Positions 43,194-51,601 are shown, counted from the first letter of the stretch. The stretch is DNA of 64,000 nt from an uncultured Christensenellaceae bacterium (GCA_910586655.1 CAJUIR010000002.1:226778-290777); one strand, 5' to 3'. Translations and numbers: made by a program. Notes: generated by a model not told the origin, from the letters alone.

Positions 43194-45368
43194 TTGGATA
43201 AAGAAAACAATCGCGGACGTACAGAGGATAAAACGAGAGATGCAATCGAACTTGCGATTCTCAACGGTTTAGAGGCGTACCACCGCAAACAGAACGAACG
43301 GAACAGTCAAACCGGCGCGAATGCCGTTCAGAATGTTGGTATCGGCAGTGAAAGGACTGTCGGAGCGAAAAACAGGAACGGAGTCAAAGGTACGGGCGCA
43401 AACAAAAACGGCGCGGGATTCCGAACCAATCATGCCGTCCGTAATGACGAATCCCCCAAAAATCTTGGGGAGACGCGTTCTCACGAGGCGATGGAAGAAG
43501 CGGGTTTTAAACCGCACCGTAAAACCAAAGCGAAGGGAAGGGGAACAAAATTCGCAGTCCCCGGAAACGGGAATTTCGCAGAGGTCGGCGGCAAGGGATA
43601 TCCGAATCCCAAAAGTAATGCCGCAGGAACAGGAAAAACGCACGAAAAACGCGTCCGACAGGAGACGCCTTCTGAAAAGGAGTCGGAGACGCAACCCAAA
43701 GAAAACCGCGAAAGGAATCGCGGCAAAAAGAAGAAACCCGTAAAAGTATTATTTTTCGGCGGCGTAGGCGAAATCGGTAAGAATATGACCGCCATCGAAT
43801 TCGGGAACGATATCATTCTGATTGATGCGGGAATTATTTTCCCGACCGAAGAAATGCCCGGAATCGATTTGGTATTTCCCGATATTTCCTATCTCGTGCA
43901 AAACAAAAACAAAGTGCGCGGACTCTTTCTTACGCACGGACACGAGGATCATATCGGCGGCGTTCCGTATCTGCTCAAAGAGTTGAACGTGCCCGTCTAC
44001 GGAACCAAACTGACGCTGGCGCTTGTCGATAATAAACTGCGCGAGCATCATTTGAATAACGTTACCGAACGCACGATAAAACTGAAAGATAAGATCAAAG
44101 CGGGTGCTTTTACGGTGAATTTCGTCAATGTCAATCACTCGATTGCCGGCGCGGTCGCTCTCGCGATCGAAACGCCTTACGGTCTTATTTTTCACAGCGG
44201 CGATTTCAAAATCGACTTAACGCCCGTCGCGGGCGCGCCCATAGACTTGGCGGAAATTGCAGAGTACGGCAAGAAAGGCGTACTGTTATATTTGGGTGAA
44301 TCGACCAATATCGAGCGCCCCGGATATACGATGAGCGAAAAAGTCGTCGGGACTACTTTGGAACATCTGTTTGCCGAAAATGCAGAGCGCAGGCTGATCG
44401 TAGCGACGTTTGCATCGAACGTGCACCGTTTGCAGCAGATCATCGATATTGCGGTAAAATACCGCAGAAAAGTCGCGCTATCCGGAAGGAGCATGTTTAA
44501 CGTAGTCGAAGCGGCGGCAAAGATCGGGGAGATCACCATTCCCGAAGGCGTGCTGGTCGACGTGGAAAAAGCGAAAAATTATTTCGACCGCGAGATCGTC
44601 ATCGTTTCCACGGGATCGCAGGGCGAACCGATGAGCGCGCTGACGCGCATGGCGGCAGGCGAGTTCAATAAAGTGACCATCGGTCCGAACGATACGATCA
44701 TCATTTCCGCCAGCCCCATTCCCGGGAACGAGCGTATGGTTTACCGCGTCATTAACAATCTCTATAAAAAGGGCGCGCACGTCGTTTACGAAAGTCTGGA
44801 AAAAATCCACGTTTCGGGGCATGCCTGCCAGGAAGAGCATAAAATCATGCATTCGCTGTTAAAGCCGAAATTCTTTATCCCCGTGCACGGAGAATACCGT
44901 CATCTGAAACGGCACGTTCTGCTTGCGCAGGAATTGGGAATGAAGCCCGCGCAGACGTTTATTCCCGATATCGGCGTGTGCGTCGAAGTGACGGACGACA
45001 GCCTGAAACAGGGTGAAAGTTTCCCTGCGGGCGCAAGACTGATCGACGGCGCGGGATTCGAGGATTACGGAACGAGCGAAGTTCTCAAAGACCGTCTGCA
45101 TATGTCCGGCGAGGGCGTGTTTATCGTCAGTATCGCTCTTTCCAACGGCGTGATATTGAGCGAGCCTGTAATCGAGAGCCGCGGCTTCGTATTTTCGGAG
45201 GAGCGCGATTATATGCGCGATTTGCGGGAAGTCGTGGAAAAAGCATTGGAAACCACGCAGGGTTCGGCGGGAGAGATCAGAAACGCCGTTCGCCGCGCAA
45301 TGAAAACGTATCTGTTCAAAAAGACCAAACAATCGCCCATGATCATCGTGATCGTACAGGAATTATAA
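43194..45368 (+). CDS. rnj: Ribonuclease J with N-terminal extension
   Basis: A 724-residue metallo-beta-lactamase/beta-CASP RNase. The catalytic part begins near residue 183 (VKVLFFGGVGEIGKNM) and has the zinc motif HGHEDH at 248-253, then the beta-CASP core and C-terminal domain. RNase J combines 5' exonuclease and endonuclease activity in mRNA decay. Residues 1-180 are a basic, low-complexity extension rich in Asn, Gly, Lys and Arg; ordinary Bacillus RNase J has about 555 residues without it. The start TTG at 43194 is chosen because AAAGGAG lies seven bases upstream; no ATG fits. Confidence 0.92.
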   Translation: MDKENNRGRTEDKTRDAIELAILNGLEAYHRKQNERNSQTGANAVQNVGIGSERTVGAKNRNGVKGTGANKNGAGFRTNHAVRNDESPKNLGETRSHEAMEEAGFKPHRKTKAKGRGTKFAVPGNGNFAEVGGKGYPNPKSNAAGTGKTHEKRVRQETPSEKESETQPKENRERNRGKKKKPVKVLFFGGVGEIGKNMTAIEFGNDIILIDAGIIFPTEEMPGIDLVFPDISYLVQNKNKVRGLFLTHGHEDHIGGVPYLLKELNVPVYGTKLTLALVDNKLREHHLNNVTERTIKLKDKIKAGAFTVNFVNVNHSIAGAVALAIETPYGLIFHSGDFKIDLTPVAGAPIDLAEIAEYGKKGVLLYLGESTNIERPGYTMSEKVVGTTLEHLFAENAERRLIVATFASNVHRLQQIIDIAVKYRRKVALSGRSMFNVVEAAAKIGEITIPEGVLVDVEKAKNYFDREIVIVSTGSQGEPMSALTRMAAGEFNKVTIGPNDTIIISASPIPGNERMVYRVINNLYKKGAHVVYESLEKIHVSGHACQEEHKIMHSLLKPKFFIPVHGEYRHLKRHVLLAQELGMKPAQTFIPDIGVCVEVTDDSLKQGESFPAGARLIDGAGFEDYGTSEVLKDRLHMSGEGVFIVSIALSNGVILSEPVIESRGFVFSEERDYMRDLREVVEKALETTQGSAGEIRNAVRRAMKTYLFKKTKQSPMIIVIVQEL

Positions 45369-45373
45369 CGTTC

Positions 45374-45397
45374 AGAGCAGGCATTCGCCTGCTCTTT
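45374..45397 (+). terminator. Hairpin after RNase J gene
   Basis: Nine-bp stem AGAGCAGGC/GCCTGCTCT with loop attc, followed by only a short T-run; a weak terminator or processing site. Confidence 0.65.
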
Positions 45398-45411
45398 GCA
45401 AAAGGAGAATT

Positions 45412-45717
45412 ATGGCGACAGAACGCAGTTTTATAGAGGAGTTTTTATCGGGTCTGGTGGACGTGCGCGTGCATCCCATGATGGGCGAGTACGTGCTTTA
45501 TTGCCGCGAAAAATCGGTTGGTTGTATTTGCGATAACCGCGTGTATATTAAAATTACCCCGCAGTCCAAACGCTATCTCGACGGATGCGCGGAAGTTCCG
45601 CCCTATTTAGGCGCAAAGCCGCGTTATCTGGTAGAAAAAACCGACAAAGAATGGATGCAGGAAATGCTGTTTGCGGTAGCGGACGGTCTTCCCGCTCCCA
45701 AACCGAAGAAAAAATGA
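45412..45717 (+). CDS. TfoX N-terminal domain protein
   Basis: A 101-residue protein made only of a TfoX-N domain (RVHPMMGEYVLYCREKSVG, then PPYLGAKPRYLVE). TfoX/Sxy regulates competence in proteobacteria, but stand-alone TfoX-N proteins in Bacillota have no known role. AAAGGAG precedes the ATG. Its stop overlaps the methyltransferase start (ATGA), so it forms an operon with the two tRNA-modification-type genes. Confidence 0.85.
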   Translation: MATERSFIEEFLSGLVDVRVHPMMGEYVLYCREKSVGCICDNRVYIKITPQSKRYLDGCAEVPPYLGAKPRYLVEKTDKEWMQEMLFAVADGLPAPKPKKK

Positions 45718-46304
45718 AACTCAGCGAATTGGACGAGCGTTTGCTTGTCCTTCGCGAAAGAGCGAAGGAAGTGCGGGATCCGACGGCGGCGGACGAAACG
45801 CTCGAACTTATCTTAGAACTTTTAGAGAAACATCGGCCGAACCGGATCCTTGAAATCGGCGCTGCGGAAGGATTAACTTCCTGCGCGATGCTCATGTGTT
45901 CGCATGCGCATCTGACCGCAATCGAACGAAACGCAGACCGGGCTTCGTGCGCCCGCAGTCATTTTCGTACATTCGGTTTGGAGTCCCGTACGGAACTTTA
46001 CGAAGGCGATGCCGGCGAAATATTGCCCCTTCTGTCGGGCGAATACGATTTGATATTTTTAGACGGTCCCAAAGTACAGTACCGCAAATATTTATCCGAC
46101 TGCAAGCGCCTTTTGCGGCGCGGCGGCATATTGCTTTCGGACGACGTGCTTTTGTTCGGTTGGGTCACAGGCGAACCGCCGAAAAAACGTAAAATGCTTG
46201 CAGAGCATCTCCGCGAATATCTGCGTCTGTTGGAAACGGATACGGAACTGACGACGGAAATTTTAAAAATCGGCGAAGGACTCGCCGTAAGTACGAAATT
46301 ATGA
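45714..46304 (+). CDS. trmR: SAM O-methyltransferase, TrmR (YrrM)-type
   Basis: A 196-residue class I methyltransferase of the COG4122 O-methyltransferase family. SAM motif I is ILEIGAAEGLTSC near residue 41-53, and YDLIFLDGPKVQYRKYL near 104 carries the metal-binding Asp. In Bacillus YrrM (TrmR) methylates 5-hydroxyuridine at the tRNA wobble position, and its gene lies beside the U32 genes trhP1/P2 that make the hydroxyl. The same neighbour pattern here supports TrmR. The start at 45714 overlaps the TfoX stop; its own stop overlaps the U32 start. Confidence 0.8.
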   Translation: MKLSELDERLLVLRERAKEVRDPTAADETLELILELLEKHRPNRILEIGAAEGLTSCAMLMCSHAHLTAIERNADRASCARSHFRTFGLESRTELYEGDAGEILPLLSGEYDLIFLDGPKVQYRKYLSDCKRLLRRGGILLSDDVLLFGWVTGEPPKKRKMLAEHLREYLRLLETDTELTTEILKIGEGLAVSTKL

Positions 46305-47503
46305 CAACGATGAAACCCGAACTTTTGGCTCCCGCAGGGAACATGAAAAAATTAAAGACCGCATTCTATTACGGTGCGGATGCGGTGTATCTGGGCGGAA
46401 AGAGTTTTTCGCTCCGAACGTTTGCAGACAATTTTACCGACGCCGAATTATCAGCAGCGGTAGAGTACGCGCATGCCCGCGGAAAAAAAGTTTACGTTTG
46501 CGCCAACATCTTTGCAAAGAATGCGGACGTTTCCGCTTTGGAATCACATTTCCGCTTTTTGGAAACGATCGGCGCCGATGCCGTTCTGATTTCCGATTTA
46601 GGCGTATTCCGTCTTTGCAGGCGCGTTGCGCCCCGTTTGCCCGTTCACGTGTCCACGCAGGCAAATACGCTCAATCGGGAGGCGGCGGCAATGTGGCGCG
46701 ATTTGGGCGCCGAGCGGGTCGTGGTCGCGCGGGAACTCTCTGTGAAAGAGATCGCCGAAATTCATGCGCATATTCCCGATTTGGAATTGGAAGCCTTTAT
46801 CCACGGTGCAATGTGCATTTCATACAGCGGAAGATGTTATCTTTCGGATTATCTCGACGGAAGACCGTCAAACCGCGGCGCTTGCGTTCAAGCATGCCGC
46901 TGGGATTACCGCGTGCAGAGCAGAGAGGGCGAACGCGGCGCATGGTATGATTTGGAGAGCGACGGGCGCGGCACTTACGTTATGAACAGTAAGGATTTGA
47001 ATCTGAGCGCGCATTTAAACGAATTGTCGGAAGCGGGCGTCGTTTCGTTCAAAATCGAAGGGCGTATGAAAAGCGAGTATTACCTGGCGACGGTTGTGAA
47101 CGCTTACCGCAGACTTCTGGACGGAGGCGATTTAAAAACGCTTGCGGGCGAATTGGAGGCGAGCGCACATCGCGATTATACGACGGCGTATGCGTTCGGC
47201 GAAAACAGCGATACGGTTTCGCGCGACAATTCTCAGACGCGCGGGACGCACGAATATATCGCCAACGTGATCGGTTGGGAAAAGGGAAGAGCGACAGTTG
47301 AAATGCGCAACCGTTTTTACGAAGGAGAGGTTTTTGAAATTTTATCGCCTTCGGACTCGTTCCAAAAAACGTTTTCGGTAAAAGACTTGCGCGATGCAGC
47401 GAATTCGCCTTGCAAAGATGCAAAATTGGTACAGGCAATCTATTCATTCGATTGTCCTTATCCGGTACGGGAAGGCGATATTTTAAGAAGAAAATGCAGT
47501 TGA
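46301..47503 (+). CDS. trhP: U32 family protein, TrhP-type tRNA hydroxylation
   Basis: A 400-residue peptidase-U32-family protein. The family signature is complete (ELEAFIHGAMCISYSGRCYLS near 163-183), followed by conserved cysteines (GACVQACRW) that may bind an iron-sulfur cluster. Members YrrN/YrrO (TrhP1/2) in Bacillus are needed, with prephenate, for 5-hydroxyuridine at wobble position 34. Its coupling to a TrmR-type methyltransferase makes this role likely rather than proteolysis. Only one U32 gene is present here. Confidence 0.83.
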   Translation: MTTMKPELLAPAGNMKKLKTAFYYGADAVYLGGKSFSLRTFADNFTDAELSAAVEYAHARGKKVYVCANIFAKNADVSALESHFRFLETIGADAVLISDLGVFRLCRRVAPRLPVHVSTQANTLNREAAAMWRDLGAERVVVARELSVKEIAEIHAHIPDLELEAFIHGAMCISYSGRCYLSDYLDGRPSNRGACVQACRWDYRVQSREGERGAWYDLESDGRGTYVMNSKDLNLSAHLNELSEAGVVSFKIEGRMKSEYYLATVVNAYRRLLDGGDLKTLAGELEASAHRDYTTAYAFGENSDTVSRDNSQTRGTHEYIANVIGWEKGRATVEMRNRFYEGEVFEILSPSDSFQKTFSVKDLRDAANSPCKDAKLVQAIYSFDCPYPVREGDILRRKCS

Positions 47504-47611
47504 TTAAACAGATCGATCGTTTTATGGGATTGATATCGATGCCATTTCCGGAACCCTTTAATAGATAAACTTCCTACCCTCAAACGCGCGGACTGATAAT
47601 ACGGAGCATAC

Positions 47612-47645
47612 AAAGCCGAAAGAAAGTATCTTTCGGCTTTGTCTA
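47612..47645 (+). terminator. Terminator after the U32 gene
   Basis: Ten-bp perfect stem AAAGCCGAAA/TTTCGGCTTT with a nine-base loop, followed by GTCTATTT. The surrounding 47504-47731 gap holds no gene that I can see. Confidence 0.85.
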
Positions 47646-47731
47646 TTTAAAAAACGATTGCCTGTTTCAACGACACACGTTTCATGTTTCAATTAGGAAT
47701 TGAAATCCCATTGTATTTCATATAATATATT

Positions 47732-48421
47732 ATGAATATTTTTCACGGTTCAAAGAAACACTTTATAGTTGTTCTTGCCGTCTTCACGGCAATCGTTTGC
47801 GCGTTTGTCGGCATCGTTTGGTGGTGCGGTCGCGCTTATGCTCGCGTTACGCTCACGCAAAAATATTGGTTTTTGGTGCGCGACTGCGAAGATTCCACGG
47901 CGACGGCGATTATCGGCAATACATATCTTTCGGGCGGCGCAGGTTATCTGATCGAAACGGGAGGAAGACAGAGCGTCGTGATCGCATGTTATTATTCCGA
48001 AGTTTCGGCCCGATCCGTACAAAGGACGATGGACGAGAAAGGAATCGAAACGCGCATCGAAACATACCGTCCGCGCGATTTCACGTTAAACGGAAACAGT
48101 TCGGAATGTAAGGATAAAATTATCGCCAACGCGGATACGGCGGACACCTGTGCGAAAATTTTGTACGATACGGCGAACGGGTTGGAACGTACGCAAATTT
48201 CGCAGGAGGAAGCGCGCGCGGCAGTGCGTGGCGTTGTCAGTTCGCTGAAAGGGTTATACGAGGGAAACGAAGAAGTTTGCTTTGCGCAATGGAATACCGC
48301 TCTGCTTCGTGCCGAACGGCGCGGCAAAGAAATCACAAGCGGCATTATATTCGCAAAAGATTTGCGCTATTTACAGGTGCAACTTTGCTTTTCCATATCT
48401 AATATCGGAGATTATTTCTGA
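47732..48421 (+). CDS. Membrane-anchored protein, possible SPOR-like domain
   Basis: A 229-residue protein with one N-terminal membrane helix (about 10-33) and an extracytoplasmic domain. Residues 60-110 (GGAGYLIETGGRQSVVIACYYSEV, then KGIETRIETY) look like a SPOR/sporulation-related fold, which binds denuded peptidoglycan; this is tentative. The ATG is only five bases after a TATAAT (47721-47726) and has no ribosome binding site, suggesting a leaderless or nearly leaderless mRNA. Confidence 0.62.
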   Translation: MNIFHGSKKHFIVVLAVFTAIVCAFVGIVWWCGRAYARVTLTQKYWFLVRDCEDSTATAIIGNTYLSGGAGYLIETGGRQSVVIACYYSEVSARSVQRTMDEKGIETRIETYRPRDFTLNGNSSECKDKIIANADTADTCAKILYDTANGLERTQISQEEARAAVRGVVSSLKGLYEGNEEVCFAQWNTALLRAERRGKEITSGIIFAKDLRYLQVQLCFSISNIGDYF

Positions 48422-48428
48422 GAAACCC

Positions 48429-48457
48429 TTGTTTTTCCGCTGAAAATAAGATATAAT
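48429..48457 (+). promoter_or_regulatory. Promoter of the lipid kinase gene, leaderless
   Basis: TTGTTT (48429-48434) and TATAAT (48452-48457), spacer 17; the ATG at 48465 coincides with the expected transcription start. Confidence 0.68.
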
Positions 48458-48464
48458 CATCTAT

Positions 48465-49370
48465 ATGGATTGTTTATTTCTCTACAACCCGAACAGCGGA
48501 AAAGGGAAGATCAGAAAAAAGATCTCTTATATCCGCCGTAAGTTGGAAGAAAAGTACGAACGCGTCGATATTGTAGAAACGGCAAGCGCAAAGGATCTGG
48601 AAACGCGCGTGCGCGAAGGCGCTGACTGTTACGACGTCATTCTTTTTTCGGGCGGCGACGGCACGTTTAATAACGTTCTCGAAGGGTTGCACGGGCGCGA
48701 AGTTCCGCTCGGCTATCTTCCCAGCGGGACGACCAACGATATTGCCCACTCTCTCGGGATTCCGTGCAATATCAAAGGCGCTCTGAAAGTCATTCTCGAA
48801 GGCAATACCGAAGGGGTCGATTGTATGCGCGTAAACGGGGCGCATTACGTTATGTATATTGCCGCCGCAGGCGCGTTCACGGCGGTCACGTATAATACGC
48901 CGCAAAAGTCAAAACGTGCGTTCGGCTGGTTCGCTTATGCCGTTCACGGACTCAAAAAGAATATGAAGTTAGACGTGTTTCCCTTGCGTTGTATTTGCGG
49001 GGGAAAAGAAATCGAGTCGCACGGCGTGCTTGTATTTGTCATGAACGGCAGAATGGTTGCGGGATTGCCTGTGAACAAAGAGGGCAGTATGAACGACGGC
49101 GCGTTGGAAGTCGCCGTCGTCAAACAAGTAAAATTACCTAATTTCTTTCAGCGGATCGGAAAGTATTTTTCCATCGCCGCCGTTATGCTGTTCGGTGCGC
49201 GCGTGAAAAAGAAAGACGTGGAATTTTTTTTGGGCGACAGCGTGCGGATCGAGACGGATGAAAACGTTGTTTGGGATTTCGACGGCGAAGAAGGGATCCG
49301 CGGGAACGTGCAAATCGAAGTTTTGAAAGGGCATGTAAAGATGTTTGTGCCGAAAAATAAAAAAATATGA
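48465..49370 (+). CDS. Diacylglycerol kinase family lipid kinase
   Basis: A 301-residue DagK/YegS-type kinase. The NAD-kinase-like fold has the ATP motif FSGGDGTFNNV near 62-72 and LGYLPSGTTNDIAHSLGIP near 83-101; the start LFLYNPNSGKGK is typical. Such enzymes phosphorylate diacylglycerol or related lipids to return them to phospholipid synthesis. The exact substrate is not visible. There is no ribosome binding site; see the promoter. A tRNA gene follows after 67 bases. Confidence 0.88.
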   Translation: MDCLFLYNPNSGKGKIRKKISYIRRKLEEKYERVDIVETASAKDLETRVREGADCYDVILFSGGDGTFNNVLEGLHGREVPLGYLPSGTTNDIAHSLGIPCNIKGALKVILEGNTEGVDCMRVNGAHYVMYIAAAGAFTAVTYNTPQKSKRAFGWFAYAVHGLKKNMKLDVFPLRCICGGKEIESHGVLVFVMNGRMVAGLPVNKEGSMNDGALEVAVVKQVKLPNFFQRIGKYFSIAAVMLFGARVKKKDVEFFLGDSVRIETDENVVWDFDGEEGIRGNVQIEVLKGHVKMFVPKNKKI

Positions 49371-49388
49371 AATAGCGCGTAAAAACGC

Positions 49389-49417
49389 TTGATTTTTACC
49401 GCCGATTTTTTTATAAT
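49389..49417 (+). promoter_or_regulatory. tRNA-Thr promoter
   Basis: TTGATT (49389-49394), TATAAT (49412-49417), spacer 17, 20 bases before the tRNA. Confidence 0.78.
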
Positions 49418-49437
49418 AATAACGCTGTTTTATATCT

Positions 49438-49513
49438 GCTTCTGTGGCTCAGTCGGTAGAGCGATTGATTCGTAATCAATAGGTCGCCGGTTCAAGTCCG
49501 GCCAGAAGCTCCA
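49438..49513 (+). tRNA. tRNA-Thr (anticodon CGT), CCA encoded
   Basis: All four arms pair: acceptor GCTTCTG/CAGAAGC, D stem GCTC/GAGC, anticodon stem ATTGA/TCAAT with loop TTCGTAA (anticodon CGT, reading ACG), T stem GCCGG/CCGGC with TTCAAGT loop. The 3' CCA is encoded. The accessory region begins directly downstream, and tRNA 3' ends are common integration sites. Confidence 0.95.
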
Positions 49514-49514
49514 T

Positions 49515-49565
49515 AAAAGGACGGAGATTTTGATACAAAAATATCAACGTCTCCGTCCTTTTTTT
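49515..49565 (+). terminator. tRNA terminator
   Basis: GGACGGAGA/TCTCCGTCC stem with an inner GATA/TATC pairing, followed by seven T residues. Confidence 0.9.
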
Positions 49566-49618
49566 ATGCTTTTTTCTTAATTTTATATGTTTTTATCGTG
49601 TTGAAAGACGAAAAGATG

Positions 49619-49650
49619 CCCGCGGGAGTGGTTCCTGCGGGTTTTTCTTT
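49619..49650 (+). terminator. Second terminator at the island edge
   Basis: CCCGCgGGA/TCCtGCGGG stem followed by TTTTT, with no gene between it and the tRNA terminator. Confidence 0.8.
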
Positions 49651-49664
49651 TTATTGCTTAAATT

Positions 49665-49721
49665 GTAATCGTTAAAATTATGGGTAATCGTTAAAATTAT
49701 GGGTAATCGTTAAAATTATGA
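49665..49721. repeat. Three direct 19-bp repeats
   Basis: Unit GTAATCGTTAAAATTATGG repeated three times head to tail (49665, 49684, 49703; last base differs), ending six bases from the stop codon of the - strand gene. Confidence 0.93.
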
Positions 49722-49727
49722 TTTTTT

Positions 49728-50576
49728 CTATTTCTTTTCGTTTTCATTCCACATAGCAATCAGTGCGCATAAGCCGAAGGGAATCTCGTCTTTATAATCT
49801 AAACCAAATGGTTCACCACGCCGGTGGTACTCTCCCAGCCTATCAGGTGGGATAACCGAACCATCTGCGGTAACGAAGTCACCTATAATTAAACCGCCGC
49901 CTTCCGGACAGAGTTCCTCGTGCATTTCCAGAGCTTTGATAGCATGCTGTTTTATTTCCGGGGTTAAGGGATAGAAGAGTAGATTTACATTGATTTTTTC
50001 TAAGGCATTTTTAGCGACAGTGAACACTGAGAAAAGGTCAATGATTTTGTCTTGACGTTTAAGTGCTTTTTGAACCTCGTTTCTAAAGGTGGAAGTTTCC
50101 TTTAACAGAGCATCGCGTGAGACATAAATGAACGCTGGTTTATCATAGCGCACATTGCACCCGTGAACGGCATAATCGATATGTTGATAATTCCGTAAAG
50201 CGTAGGTGATTTTATACTCATCATTGTTGTCAAATGCCTCGTGCGTTAACGCTTCAAATTTTTTATAATAGTCGGATGTTTGACCGTATTTTCGGGATAT
50301 ATAAACCTGCCAGTGGTCGAGACATTCGTTGAAAGAATAAAGGAAGTTTGCGGCGGCATTTCGAATGTCTCTTACGCACTCACGCATCCGTTTTTTATCG
50401 CAAGAAGATATGGTCGATTTTAGTATTTCATAGTTACGATTTACGCGGTCAAAGCGCTCGATATTATTTTCGTATTCCCGCAACTCTCCTGCAGTTTCAT
50501 TATAAAAATTAAGTTCAGTTTCAGTCGCTTCGCGGATGAACTTGAGTCCGGAAGGGGCAAGGTTCAAATACCACAT
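49728..50576 (-). CDS. Unknown protein downstream of an XRE gene
   Basis: A 282-residue soluble protein without a recognised family. The first 100 residues are helical (ATETELNFYNETAGELREYEN), the centre contains aromatic and histidine residues (YQHIDYAVHGCNVRYDKPAF), and the C-terminus has a Gly-rich segment (CPEGGGLIIGDFVTADGS). AGGAGGA precedes the ATG. It is 55 bases downstream of an XRE gene with an intrinsic terminator between them, so its expression probably depends on read-through. The pair resembles regulator/effector or toxin-antitoxin modules, but nothing proves this. Confidence 0.68.
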   Translation of the reverse strand: MWYLNLAPSGLKFIREATETELNFYNETAGELREYENNIERFDRVNRNYEILKSTISSCDKKRMRECVRDIRNAAANFLYSFNECLDHWQVYISRKYGQTSDYYKKFEALTHEAFDNNDEYKITYALRNYQHIDYAVHGCNVRYDKPAFIYVSRDALLKETSTFRNEVQKALKRQDKIIDLFSVFTVAKNALEKINVNLLFYPLTPEIKQHAIKALEMHEELCPEGGGLIIGDFVTADGSVIPPDRLGEYHRRGEPFGLDYKDEIPFGLCALIAMWNENEKK

Positions 50577-50596
50577 TTTTAAATCCTCCTGCTGAT

Positions 50597-50625
50597 AAAA
50601 AAAGGAAGCCCATAGTGAGCTTCCT
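50597..50625 (-). terminator. Intrinsic terminator between XRE and the 282-aa gene
   Basis: On the - strand GGAAGC/GCTTCC stem (50604-50624), loop tcactatg, followed by a run of T residues. Confidence 0.82.
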
Positions 50626-50631
50626 TAAATT

Positions 50632-50877
50632 TTACTCATCAATTTCAATATTGTCAAAGTTAAAAACCGGACTGTCAAAGAAATCTGTCATAGAAATACC
50701 CAATTCTCGGATAATTAACGCGATATTTTTAAAGTTGGAAGCCTTAGTTTTATTTCCGAGAATTGATGTCATGGTGCTGTGGTAAATTCCTGTTTGCTGT
50801 TCCAGCCGGTATTGAGTCATTTTCTTCTCTTTCAAGATTTCCCGCACCCGGATTGCAAATGCCTGATTTAGTGTCAT
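50632..50877 (-). CDS. XRE-family regulator
   Basis: An 81-residue single helix-turn-helix protein (TQYRLEQQTGIYHSTMTSILGNKT, then NIALIIRELGISMTDFF) with an acidic C-terminal tail. Ribosome binding site AGGAGA. It is divergent from the SLOG gene; between them an inverted repeat CGTAT/ATACG (50913-50930) could be its operator. It leads the two-gene unit with the 282-residue protein. Confidence 0.85.
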   Translation of the reverse strand: MTLNQAFAIRVREILKEKKMTQYRLEQQTGIYHSTMTSILGNKTKASNFKNIALIIRELGISMTDFFDSPVFNFDNIEIDE

Positions 50878-51035
50878 CTTTTCGCATCTCCTGATTTGAC
50901 TAATCTAAACTACGTATATTTTATCATACGGACGAAAATAAATATGTATTGTGGTTTGGTCAGAAACTTTCTTTTTTAATTTATTTGTGCTACAATAGGT
51001 ATTGTGAATTGGTCGTACCGGGAGATGAGGTTCGT

Positions 51036-51596
51036 ATGGCGGTAAAAGGAAACGAGCTTGAAGAAGCAAAAATTGAAATCGGAAAAATTATAAAAGACCT
51101 GAACTCTTCAACGGCTTGCTTTACCGGGCATCGCAGCCAGAAATTACCCTGGCGATTTAATGAGGAAGATGTTCGGTGTAAGGCAATGAAAGCTACGCTT
51201 TCAGCCGAGATAGAAAAAGCAATTCAAAACGGATATAGAACCTTCCTGAGCGGTATGGCGTTGGGGTTTGATATGATATGCGCCGAAACGGTTCTCGCGT
51301 TTAAGGAAAAGTATCCTGATATAAAAATCATCGGTGCTTTGCCTTGTAAAACGCAGGACATAAAGTGGCAGGCAAGAGACCGGGAAAGGTATAGAAATCT
51401 TCTGGGAAAACTTGACGGTGTTCGATGCCTTTATGACGAGTATATCGGCGCTGAATGTATGCTTGAAAGAAACCGCTACATGGTGAATAATTCCTCCTTG
51501 ATGATTGCCTTATTTGATGGGCTTCCGGGTGGTACAAAAAGCACAATAGAATATGCTAAAAAGCAGGGTTTGGAGGTAGTGGTAATTAAGCCATAA
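51036..51596 (+). CDS. SLOG-family protein (YpsA/DUF1273-like)
   Basis: A 186-residue Rossmann-like SLOG protein. Conserved pieces are ACFTGHRSQKLPW near 27-39 (GHR motif), TFLSGMALGFDMICAETVL near 71-89 and a C-terminal PGGTKSTIEYAKKQG. SLOG domains bind nucleotide-derived ligands, and some relatives act as sensors in anti-phage systems or in nucleotide metabolism. The start at 51036 follows GATGAGG; an earlier in-frame codon at 50949 lacks one. The next gene starts five bases after its stop, so the two form a unit. Confidence 0.8.
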   Translation: MAVKGNELEEAKIEIGKIIKDLNSSTACFTGHRSQKLPWRFNEEDVRCKAMKATLSAEIEKAIQNGYRTFLSGMALGFDMICAETVLAFKEKYPDIKIIGALPCKTQDIKWQARDRERYRNLLGKLDGVRCLYDEYIGAECMLERNRYMVNNSSLMIALFDGLPGGTKSTIEYAKKQGLEVVVIKP

Positions 51597-51601
51597 ACGA
51601 T

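Noticed and set aside
49665..49721. Three 19-bp direct repeats as a CRISPR or satellite.
   Set aside because: Copies are adjacent without spacers, too short and too few; no cas genes are seen.
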